Assembly (NCBI GenBank): GCA_046760445.1
Contig: JBHIEE010000044.1
Location: 1 to 21,008 of the forward strand
DNA length: 21,008 nucleotides
Direction: 5' to 3'
Source of the DNA: JBHIEE01 sp046760445
GTDB taxonomy: Bacteria > Acidobacteriota > Aminicenantia > JdFR-78
A program made the position numbers and the translations under genes. Shown in pieces: positions 14,717-21,008 of the stretch. Numbering within the stretch: the stretch's first letter is position 1; each line of letters opens with the position of its first letter. Under the pieces are notes generated by a model. The model ran no database searches. It worked only from the letters and a program-made list of their open reading frames with translations, and was not told where the DNA came from.

Positions 14717-15694
14717 TTAAAACTTGTTTTTATCCCACCAAAGTTTAATTCTTCTCATGCCTTCTTCCAAAGAAATATGAGGGTTATAACCGAGTTTTTC
14801 CTTTGCTTTAGAAATATCAAATTTACATTTAAGGGTCAAAAATTCAAGCCCTGTCCAAGATAGCATGGGAGGTTTACCTGTCAGGTGAGCAAAAATATTC
14901 ATTAGGAAAGCTAAAATCCAGGCAAGAGGATAAGGTAATGATAAACGAATGTTTTCTCTTCCTACAATACCATTCAAGTAATTAAAAAACTCGCAGGTAG
15001 TAGTATTTATTCCATCTGTAATATTAAATATTTCATTTATCGCTCTTTCAGATTGAGCTGCAAGGAGAATAGCTTCAATTAAATTATCAATATAGACATG
15101 TGGAAAAATGCCTTTTCCATGATTAATAAGGAATAGAAGATTTTTGCGTGCGTAATTCAACGATCTCAAGGTGCATTGCGGATCCTTTGGTCCATAAACT
15201 ACTCCAGATCTTATTATTACTGTTGGAATAAATTGGCTATATCTCCTAACCAAATTCTCAGCTTCTGCTTTAGTCCGACAGTAAGAGCTTGTGAAATGAC
15301 CGTAAGGCTGATTTTCCCGAATTATTGCCTTGCCTCTTAAATCCAAAACTCCAATTGAACTACTATGGATGAATTTCTTAACTTTTACTTTTAATAAAGC
15401 CCGAAGAACATTTTTCGTTCCTAAATAATTTACCTGATAGAATTTTTGATAATCTCCCCAATCGCTTACTAAGGCGGCTAAATGAAAAACGACTTCACAA
15501 CCTTGAACTGCTCGTTTAACAGAAGAAAAATCAGTTATATCACCATAGAATATTTCCACATTGTCCAATTCTAATAAACTTTGAATATTGCTTGTTTTTC
15601 GGACAAATGCTCTTACCTTCATTCCTCTCTCTACCATTTTTCGAACTAAATTACTCCCAACATAGCCTGAAGCTCCTGTAACTAAATTTATCAT
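14717..15694 (-). CDS. NAD(P)-dependent extended SDR epimerase/dehydratase
   Basis: This 325-residue protein starts at once with the nucleotide-binding motif TGASGYVG (6-13). It also has GDITD (51-55), HLAAL (71-75), the catalytic serine region HSSSIGV (110-116) and YCRTK (Y138, K142). Full-length extended short-chain dehydrogenases usually have 300-350 residues. The N-terminus and SNIQSLLELDNVEIFYGDIT-type second strand resemble dihydroflavonol reductase, 3-beta-hydroxysteroid dehydrogenase and HpnA-type members. The substrate (sugar nucleotide, sterol-like or lipid) is therefore open. The ATG is right at the family start, though the ribosome binding site is weak. It lies about 107 bases upstream of the caspase-like gene; co-transcription is possible. 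Confidence 0.85.
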   Translation of the reverse strand: MINLVTGASGYVGSNLVRKMVERGMKVRAFVRKTSNIQSLLELDNVEIFYGDITDFSSVKRAVQGCEVVFHLAALVSDWGDYQKFYQVNYLGTKNVLRALLKVKVKKFIHSSSIGVLDLRGKAIIRENQPYGHFTSSYCRTKAEAENLVRRYSQFIPTVIIRSGVVYGPKDPQCTLRSLNYARKNLLFLINHGKGIFPHVYIDNLIEAILLAAQSERAINEIFNITDGINTTTCEFFNYLNGIVGRENIRLSLPYPLAWILAFLMNIFAHLTGKPPMLSWTGLEFLTLKCKFDISKAKEKLGYNPHISLEEGMRRIKLWWDKNKF

Positions 15695-15897
15695 TTTTAT
15701 AATAAATTTACCGAAAAAGGATAATAAAAAATCGAAAAATTGTAAACATTAATTAGAAATTTTATTAACTACAAGTTTCGACTGAAAAAAATAAGTTCAT
15801 TATTTGAAAAAATAGAGCTTAGCTGATTTCAATGAATTCTCATACAATAATACCACTTACAGAAGAAATGGCTTGAAGCTAATTATCTGAAGGGTAA

Positions 15898-15935
15898 ATT
15901 TTAAGTTTTAGTTGTAATTTTTCGTTTTTCACTTT
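15898..15935. repeat. E4 intergenic repeat, copy 3, overlapping a gene end
   Basis: TTTTAGTTGTAATTTTTCGT matches 9236-9255. It encodes the last residues of the DUF4932-like gene (KRKITTKT), so the repeat may have altered that C-terminus. Confidence 0.45.
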
Positions 15936-17088
15936 TTATTTTTTCAACCCACCCTAAAATCTTAGGATACAAATCAGGTATTGTTTCATCCTTTTTGCGA
16001 TTTAAATAAAGTTCCAAAAATTTATCATTAAATTGTTTAAATAGTACAAACTTTCTGGAATTAACCATTGTTTTTACCACTCTTTGATTTATTTTTTCAA
16101 AATCTTCTCTCTCATAATTATCATAGGCATACAAAGTAAATACTGCCCAGGTCATGTATTCATTGAAAATTAGAAAAGGGAAGGGATATCCGCTTTGTTT
16201 ATTCCATTTTTCAACATTAGAAAAGACTTTATTAACTCTCTCCAAGTATTGATTAGTAATTGGATTAACGTAGTTATGGTCAATTTCAGTAAAGACAACT
16301 CTTGATAAAAGTCCTTCTTCTACTTTACCAGAGTATTTGTTTTTATAAATTTCTGGTCCGCTTACGAACATCACAATTTCTCTAAAATCTTCATCTTCAA
16401 ACCTCTTAGTACTATGGGAAGCATATATTAATGGTGAAAAAATAATTTTATAACAATTATACCTGTTTGGAAAATTCTTTTCTAACCAAGTCCACATCTT
16501 CTTGATGGGGACTTTTTCCTTATATTTTCGAATCTGTTTTTTGTAATATGGTAAATTATCCCGGTAAAATTTGCTAAATTGACTCACTTTAGCAAAATCT
16601 TCAATTAATTTAACATGCTTTTTAAAGAGGTTAGGAGACCAAGCCCACGTATAGGGATATACTCCACCTTGGATAATAGAATCATTTTTGAATATATAAC
16701 AAGCACTATTTTCTCTAAATGAAAAGTATAGAGATAACTTTTCATCCGAAAACTCAATTTTAGAAATCAACGGATGCTTTTTAAATGGGAGAAAATGTTT
16801 CAATACTCGTTCATAATATTCTCCTTTTTTATAGACGCGATAAGGACTATTCAGCCCATAATCTGTAATTGCTATTGCAATATTTGCTAACTCATATACT
16901 TCCGGGATTTCCACAATGACTTTACCCTTATTTTCTTCAATGTATTCTTGGGTATAATGGGCCTTTTTCCCAGGGTAGTAATATTGACCCAAGTGGGCCT
17001 GGTTGAGAATTAAAGATAGCCCGATAATGAGAAGAGGAATTAAAAGTTTTCTCTGAGTTTTCTCTTTATGATTGCCGTCATTGTACAC
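15901..17088 (-). CDS. DUF4932-like exported protein, altered HExxH motif
   Basis: The protein has about 395 residues from GTG at 17088. The longer frame from 17166 starts inside the E3 repeat and lacks a ribosome binding site, whereas GGAGG lies seven bases before this GTG. A signal peptide or anchor (KLLIPLLIIGLSLILNQ, about residues 14-30) is followed by IPEVYELANIAIAITDYG. The latter, with a central FTEIDHNYVNP and a later FNEYMTWAVF, recalls DUF4932 proteins. From memory these often read HExxH-x-x-x-NP at the central site. Here the first His is Thr (TEIDH, about residues 267-271), so zinc peptidase activity may be lost or altered. The C-terminus is rich in Lys/Thr and overlaps an E4 repeat. 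The function of the family is not established. Confidence 0.65.
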   Translation of the reverse strand: MYNDGNHKEKTQRKLLIPLLIIGLSLILNQAHLGQYYYPGKKAHYTQEYIEENKGKVIVEIPEVYELANIAIAITDYGLNSPYRVYKKGEYYERVLKHFLPFKKHPLISKIEFSDEKLSLYFSFRENSACYIFKNDSIIQGGVYPYTWAWSPNLFKKHVKLIEDFAKVSQFSKFYRDNLPYYKKQIRKYKEKVPIKKMWTWLEKNFPNRYNCYKIIFSPLIYASHSTKRFEDEDFREIVMFVSGPEIYKNKYSGKVEEGLLSRVVFTEIDHNYVNPITNQYLERVNKVFSNVEKWNKQSGYPFPFLIFNEYMTWAVFTLYAYDNYEREDFEKINQRVVKTMVNSRKFVLFKQFNDKFLELYLNRKKDETIPDLYPKILGWVEKIKSEKRKITTKT

Positions 17089-17095
17089 AACCTTT

Positions 17096-17100
17096 CCTCC
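17096..17100 (-). promoter_or_regulatory. Ribosome binding site that sets the DUF4932-like start
   Basis: GGAGG on the minus strand is separated by seven bases from an in-frame GTG at 17088. The in-frame ATGs at 17166, 17133 and 17103 have no comparable site. Confidence 0.6.
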
Positions 17101-17119
17101 CATTTTGTCTGGGGTTTCA

Positions 17120-17275
17120 TATAACTTGTTCATATACGAACTTCGCTTTTTATCCCATTTAAGCATTATATCCGAACTTTATCTTCTATAAAAATTTTAA
17201 TGTATCTCTTGCTGTACTCAACATTTTTAATTTTTTAAAATGGTATGGAAAATTTCATTAGTTGTCAATTATTTT
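17120..17275 (-). promoter_or_regulatory. E3 repeated promoter/leader block, copy 3
   Basis: TTGACA (17268-17263), a 17-base spacer and TACCAT (17245-17240) on the minus strand form a sigma70-like promoter. The downstream leader aligns with 11031-11185 along its length, including GGGATAAAA and GTATATGAAC. The transcript would start near 17233, about 145 bases before the GTG start. Confidence 0.6.
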
Positions 17276-17350
17276 GAGACTGGCAATAACACTTTATTCA
17301 GACAAATTTCTCCTTCAAGATTCCATTACAGCCATCTATATTCCTGAATT

Positions 17351-17368
17351 AAACACAATTTTGTGTTT
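17351..17368. terminator. Inverted repeat after the CPBP gene, possible terminator
   Basis: AAACACAATTTTGTGTTT is a perfect palindrome 12 bases after the CPBP stop. No T-run follows on the minus strand, so termination is uncertain. Confidence 0.3.
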
Positions 17369-17379
17369 CAGATTTGATT

Positions 17380-18090
17380 TTAAATTCCTAAACTAACCAG
17401 AAACATAAGAGAATTACCAAGATTGTGTGTAATAATGGACCCAATCAGACTTCCAGTCTTTTGATATATCCATCCAAGCACAAGTCCATAAACAAACCCT
17501 CCAATGACTAATGGAAAAACATTTCCTAAAGGGGCTCCAAAGAGTAACTTGTAAAATTGAATGGAAGCAAACATAATAGAAACAATAATAACCCCGAGAT
17601 GAATACCAATAAGATTCATAGAATATCGTCTCATAAGATATGTAACCAGTATGCCTCTAAAAAATAACTCTTCACTAAATCCAATTATAAAAACTTGTGA
17701 TAACAAAAGTATAATATTTTCTTTGTCTTTCAGTTGAGTCATCAAATTAATAAAATCCCATCGAGTAATATTTGACCCGTAAGAGAATAAAGAAAATAGA
17801 ATTCCAATTGCTACTCCCAAAATAACACCTAATATTAAACTTCTTTGCCAATCCCTCAAATTTACTCCCCATTTTACAGGACCTCCAGGTAATAAATGCA
17901 TAATAGCAAAGACGATCACAAGTAATACAACATGATTTATTGCTGTACGGGAGTAGGGAGATATCTTGTTTTCCATTACTCTATCAAGCAGTACAAGACT
18001 CATAAAAAAGAATGTAGAAAAAATAGCTATATAAAGAACAGAAAGCAGTTTTGTCACAAAGATTAATTTTTTCGTTATAATCCCCCCCAT
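17380..18090 (-). CDS. CPBP-family intramembrane metalloprotease homologue
   Basis: This 236-residue protein has about seven or eight membrane segments. The family motifs are visible: motif 1 EELFFRG (E140, E141, R145) and motif 3 THNLGNSL (H222, N226). Motif 2, normally FxxxH, reads FASIQ with Gln at 178 in place of His. CPBP (Abi/Rce1-type) proteins use these residues in the membrane to bind metal and cleave peptides such as bacteriocin leaders or prenylated proteins. The Gln change makes activity doubtful here. The ATG is followed by an odd run of Gs (ATGGGGGGG) and has no clear ribosome binding site. No bacteriocin-like gene is nearby. Confidence 0.85.
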   Translation of the reverse strand: MGGIITKKLIFVTKLLSVLYIAIFSTFFFMSLVLLDRVMENKISPYSRTAINHVVLLVIVFAIMHLLPGGPVKWGVNLRDWQRSLILGVILGVAIGILFSLFSYGSNITRWDFINLMTQLKDKENIILLLSQVFIIGFSEELFFRGILVTYLMRRYSMNLIGIHLGVIIVSIMFASIQFYKLLFGAPLGNVFPLVIGGFVYGLVLGWIYQKTGSLIGSIITHNLGNSLMFLVSLGI

Positions 18091-18111
18091 TTCATTTGCT
18101 TTTCATAAATT

Positions 18112-18150
18112 TATACGAAATAAATATATAAAAGTTCTTTTTCTCTGAAT
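18112..18150. repeat. Diverged E1-like repeat
   Basis: ATATATAAAAGTTCTTTTTC followed by TCTGAATTTTAATTT resembles the E1 core. It lies just upstream of the CPBP gene. Confidence 0.35.
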
Positions 18151-18254
18151 TTTAATTTAGGTAGATTTATGAGGGTCCCGATGATATCAAAATCAACTAA
18201 AATAATAATTAAGAATACGGGATCAAGAAAATTCAATCTCGAGTACTCGGGGAC

Positions 18255-18300
18255 ATTTTCGGGATAATTTTTCGATTTTCGTTATGAGTTTATTGCAATA
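18255..18300. repeat. E4 intergenic repeat, copy 4
   Basis: CGGGATAATTTTTCGATTTT followed by CGTTATGAGTTTATTGCAAT. It shares its first part with copy 2 and its last part with copy 1. Confidence 0.45.
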
Positions 18301-18376
18301 ACAAGTTCTTAATGAGAAAAAAATTAAGTTAATAATCTCGAAAAATAATAGGGCTTCGAATTAAAGACTCAGAATG

Positions 18377-18490
18377 TTGCCAAAACAAGTAAAATTTATG
18401 ATATAATATAAATGACTCTCTTTGGCCGGCTGGAGAGAGCTCATATCTATTCATCATCACCCCCTTTTGCTGATCCAGCCGGCATTTTGT
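18377..18490 (+). ncRNA. Candidate small RNA with pseudoknot potential (copy 4) and promoter
   Basis: TTGCCA (18377-18382) and an extended -10, TGATATAAT (18399-18407), lie 19 bases apart. CTCTCT (18416-18421) pairs with AGAGAG (18434-18439), and GCCGGCTGGA (18425-18434) pairs perfectly with TCCAGCCGGC (18474-18483). The loop again holds CATCACCCCCTTTTGCTGA, and ATTTTGTG follows. This is the best-preserved promoter of the family. Sequence upstream of the -10 (AAGTAAAATTTAT) is shared with copy 3 at about 9010. Confidence 0.55.
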
Positions 18491-18643
18491 GTGTCCAACC
18501 CTAAATTTGTTTAGAAATGTCCATATTTTTATATAGTTTCTCATTTAAATATACCACTCTCAACTATTCAAAACTATGGTCGTAGAATCTTTTCGTCACT
18601 CCGTCAAACCTACATATAAATATGATATAAAGCCTTCACTGTG
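18491..18643. other. AT-rich spacer before the ABC gene
   Basis: I see no gene or clear structured element in this segment. Confidence 0.3.
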
Positions 18644-18672
18644 TTGACAAAGTGACTCTTTTTGCTTACTAT
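18644..18672 (+). promoter_or_regulatory. Canonical sigma70-type promoter of the ABC gene
   Basis: TTGACA (18644-18649), a 17-base spacer and TACTAT (18667-18672). Transcription would begin near 18679, downstream of the GTG at 18652. That argues for the ATG at 18697 as the real start. Confidence 0.7.
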
Positions 18673-18696
18673 CTCAAAGGGGTAAATCTGAGAGAG

Positions 18697-19626
18697 ATGG
18701 AATTGGTTTCTGTTAAGAATCTTAAGAAATATTTTCCTTTAAAAAGAGGATTGGTTAGTCAAACAGGACTGGTTAAAGCTGTGGATGGAATAGATTTTGA
18801 CATAAAAACAGGAAAAACATTGGGTCTGGTTGGGGAATCAGGCTCAGGGAAAACAACTGTTGGACGGTTAATTTTAAGGTTAATTGAACCAACCGAAGGG
18901 AAAATATATTTTGAAGGAAAGGATTTAACCACTCTCTCGAATTCTCAACTCAGAATTCTAAGAAGAAAGATGCAGTTGGTATTTCAGGATCCATATAGCT
19001 CATTAAGCCCTCGCTATAAAATTGGCAAGATTATAGAAGAACCTTTGATTATCCATAAATTAGGCAGTAAAAAGCAAAGGGAAAAGAGAGTAGAACAACT
19101 TTTAGAATTAGTGGGACTTGAGCCAAATTTTAAGAATAAATACCCTCATGAATTCAGTGGTGGCCAGAGACAAAGAATTGGAATTTGTAGGGCTCTGGCT
19201 TCTTCTCCCTCTTTTATTGTCGCTGATGAGCCAGTTTCTTCTCTTGATGTTTCGGTTCAAGCTCAAATCATAAATTTATTTTTAGAACTCCAGGAGAAAT
19301 TCAATTTAACTTACTTGTTCATCTCTCATGACTTATCTGTTGTCCGACACATAAGCGATGGGGTAGCTATTATGTATTCCGGACAGATTGTAGAAATGGG
19401 AGAAACTGAAGAAATCTATCATCATCCTCTTCACCCATACACCATGCTTCTTCTCGAATCTACTTCTTTTAGAAAATCAGAGAGTTATTCAGATGCTAAT
19501 TCACATTTAATTTTGGGCTGTTCTTTTTACCCAAGATGTCACCAGAAAAAAGAAAAATGTCGGACAAATAGACCAGAACTAAAAAAAATAGACGCTAGAA
19601 GAAAAATAAGGTGCTTTCTTTATTAA
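18697..19626 (+). CDS. Oligopeptide/dipeptide ABC transporter ATP-binding protein (OppF/DppF type)
   Basis: The protein has 309 residues from ATG at 18697. The longer frame from GTG 18652 starts inside the promoter. Walker A GESGSGKT (46-53), Q-loop Q97, signature FSGGQRQ (153-159), Walker B IVADEP (D177, E178) and switch H211 are all intact. The C-terminus has the region HPLHPYTMLLLES of the Opp/Dpp group and four cysteines (C275, C281, C288, C306) of the usual C-terminal cluster. It would power uptake of peptides or similar solutes at the inner membrane. No permease, binding protein or OppD partner is beside it: the gene stands alone on the plus strand, with its end overlapping the convergent sulfatase-like gene by 4 bp. 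Partners may lie upstream in another locus. The gene order may have been broken by rearrangement. Confidence 0.93.
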   Translation: MELVSVKNLKKYFPLKRGLVSQTGLVKAVDGIDFDIKTGKTLGLVGESGSGKTTVGRLILRLIEPTEGKIYFEGKDLTTLSNSQLRILRRKMQLVFQDPYSSLSPRYKIGKIIEEPLIIHKLGSKKQREKRVEQLLELVGLEPNFKNKYPHEFSGGQRQRIGICRALASSPSFIVADEPVSSLDVSVQAQIINLFLELQEKFNLTYLFISHDLSVVRHISDGVAIMYSGQIVEMGETEEIYHHPLHPYTMLLLESTSFRKSESYSDANSHLILGCSFYPRCHQKKEKCRTNRPELKKIDARRKIRCFLY

Positions 19627-20993
19627 ATATAACCCAAGGCTTTCAGATTATCTAAAGTTTTTCTGTCTAAGTCTTTTAATTTTATATAGCGTGGAGAAAT
19701 CCGTAAAAATTTCCTTTTTTGACGCTGTTTTTTTATATATTTTTTAAGCTCAGTTAAATAAAAATCTTGGACAACATTTCCCTGATTAAAAAGATTGACT
19801 TTCTCATAAGGGTCTTTTTCAAGGTCATAATACTCAATATGGGGAGGTTGCCAAGTATATAACCAGTATATTAATTTATATTTTTTTGTTCTAAGAGAAT
19901 ATCCATAGCCATTAATAGAAGAATGAGTGCGGGAAATTATAGATGAGTTAATTTCTTTATCTGGATTATATAAAAGAGGAGCGAAGCTTTTGCCATCTAT
20001 AAATTCATTGGGAATATCAAGTTCATAAATTTCAGCCAAAGTAGGAAAAATATCAGAATTTTTGACCAGAGAGGTAATTGTTTTCCCTTTTAACCAGTCA
20101 TTCGGGAAATGAATGATTAAAGGAATTCTAATCCCTTCATCATAAAGAACAATCCCGTGTCCGAAATAATGATGATGGTCGCTCAGGCTTTCCCCATGAT
20201 CTGAAGTAACAATTAACAGGGTCTTCTGATAGATTTTTAATTGTTTCATTTTTTCTATTATCTGACCAATAACTGAGTCAACGCTGGCTAAGTTTTCGTC
20301 ATAACGAGCTATAAAATAGTTTAAGTCCTGCTCGTCTATTTTTATCTTGCCTTGATTTATTTTTTTCTTGTCCTTATTAGGGTCGATTTTTGATTGGTAA
20401 TTTTCAGAAAACATTCCTTTAAAAGGAGAAGGAGGAATGTAAGGCGCATGGGGCTCTCTAAAATGAAGATAAAGAAAAAATTTTTTATTTTTCATTTTTT
20501 CTAACCAAGGAAAAAGAAAAGGTATAAATCCTTGAGCTGTATGACTGAACTCTTCTTTCTGGTGAAGTTCCGAGTAATAATCGAATCCTTTCTGAAATCC
20601 GAAATCAGCGCTGACATTTCCGTTGGCGATAAAACCTGCAGTATAAAAACCTTTTGATTTAAACAGCTGGGCTAAGGTAGTAAACTTAGGGGATAGTCTA
20701 CTTCCAATTTTAAAGAGAGAGGTAACTTCAGGCGAATAGCCAGTAAATAATGTGGCTGTCGAGCCTCTTGTTCCTGGAAATTCAGTAAAAGCACATTTAA
20801 AATTAACACCAGTTGCAGCAATTTTATCTAAGAAGGGAGTGGTGGGACGGAAATACCCATTACAACTTAGGTGATCTGGCCGAGCAGCATCAATGACTAA
20901 AAGAATTACATTTGCATCCTGAGTGACTTTTCGCAATTGAGCTAAAAATGAGTGATGGTTTTTTTCTTTTTTTTGCCCATCTTCGATTTCCAT
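19623..20993 (-). CDS. Sulfatase-superfamily enzyme with Thr nucleophile position
   Basis: This 456-residue protein has the alkaline phosphatase/sulfatase fold. Metal ligands are visible: D35 (VIDAARPDHL), H182 (REPHAPY), D265-H266 (TSDHGE) and H279 (GHG). The nucleophile region reads TRGSTATLFTG (75-85), which aligns with the T-x-P-S-x-x-S-x-x-T-G form. T75 therefore stands where true sulfatases have the Cys or Ser that becomes formylglycine. A phosphotransferase or phosphodiesterase role (for example on lipid or glycan head groups) is thus as likely as sulfate hydrolysis. No signal peptide is seen. The C-terminus LDNLKALGYI is typical of this branch. The ATG overlaps a TGA (TGATG) that could end a preceding gene beyond the window. 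An in-frame TAA at 21006-21008 shows the frame is complete. Confidence 0.88.
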   Translation of the reverse strand: MEIEDGQKKEKNHHSFLAQLRKVTQDANVILLVIDAARPDHLSCNGYFRPTTPFLDKIAATGVNFKCAFTEFPGTRGSTATLFTGYSPEVTSLFKIGSRLSPKFTTLAQLFKSKGFYTAGFIANGNVSADFGFQKGFDYYSELHQKEEFSHTAQGFIPFLFPWLEKMKNKKFFLYLHFREPHAPYIPPSPFKGMFSENYQSKIDPNKDKKKINQGKIKIDEQDLNYFIARYDENLASVDSVIGQIIEKMKQLKIYQKTLLIVTSDHGESLSDHHHYFGHGIVLYDEGIRIPLIIHFPNDWLKGKTITSLVKNSDIFPTLAEIYELDIPNEFIDGKSFAPLLYNPDKEINSSIISRTHSSINGYGYSLRTKKYKLIYWLYTWQPPHIEYYDLEKDPYEKVNLFNQGNVVQDFYLTELKKYIKKQRQKRKFLRISPRYIKLKDLDRKTLDNLKALGYI

Positions 20994-21008
20994 CAGGTTA
21001 GTTGCTTA

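Noticed and set aside
18329..18544. 71-residue minus-strand frame
   Set aside because: It runs across the small-RNA candidate, shows no protein-like pattern and has no ribosome binding site.
1..21008. CRISPR array
   Set aside because: No regularly spaced direct repeats with unique spacers are present; the repeats are dispersed single copies.

Overview
This window comes from an AT-rich bacterial genome, probably an uncultured anaerobe. Evidence for a bacterium is the clear AGGAGG-type ribosome binding sites, sigma70-like promoters and an HD-GYP regulator. No rRNA, complete tRNA or core marker gene is present, so I do not assign a phylum. All genes but one lie on the minus strand. Intergenic spaces are long and carry several families of dispersed repeats.

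Region 1 (1-9.3 kb) holds a small membrane protein, a secreted protein with deacetylase-like His/Asp motifs, a metzincin-type metalloprotease behind a very long hydrophobic/amphipathic helical region, a small two-helix membrane protein directly downstream of it, a secreted beta-helix protein, and a GAF/HD-GYP c-di-GMP phosphodiesterase candidate. All of these except the protease-linked small membrane protein have a copy of one upstream repeat (E1, core AAGTCCGTTTTT read on +). The same gaps, and one further on, also carry four copies of a second, plus-strand element. That element has a -10-like box at nearly constant distance, two overlapping pairing regions that form a pseudoknot or alternative folds, a C-rich conserved loop and a T-rich 3' end. 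It is a candidate multicopy small RNA and the strongest novelty in the window.

Region 2 (9.4-17.3 kb) looks mosaic. It contains a membrane-anchored methyltransferase, a DUF6544-like protein whose stop codon lies inside a 62-bp attC-like site, an endonuclease/exonuclease/phosphatase-family protein, the 3' end of a tRNA gene with no 5' half, a membrane-anchored clan CD (caspase-like) peptidase, an extended short-chain dehydrogenase, and a DUF4932-like lipid- or membrane-targeted protein. Three of these genes share a repeated promoter block with an exact TTGACA. Two of the three also share about 140 bp of leader. The attC-like site and tRNA scar point to site-specific recombination here.

Region 3 (17.3-21 kb) holds a CPBP intramembrane protease homologue with one altered motif, an OppF-type ABC ATPase (the only plus-strand gene, with its own canonical promoter), and a sulfatase-superfamily enzyme with Thr at the nucleophile position. 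The last two genes converge and overlap by 4 bp.

Three starts were moved from the longest reading frame: the DUF4932-like gene (GTG at 17088), the beta-helix gene (ATG at 6778) and the ABC ATPase (ATG at 18697). Functions of the small membrane proteins and the helix-protease fusion are not known to me.
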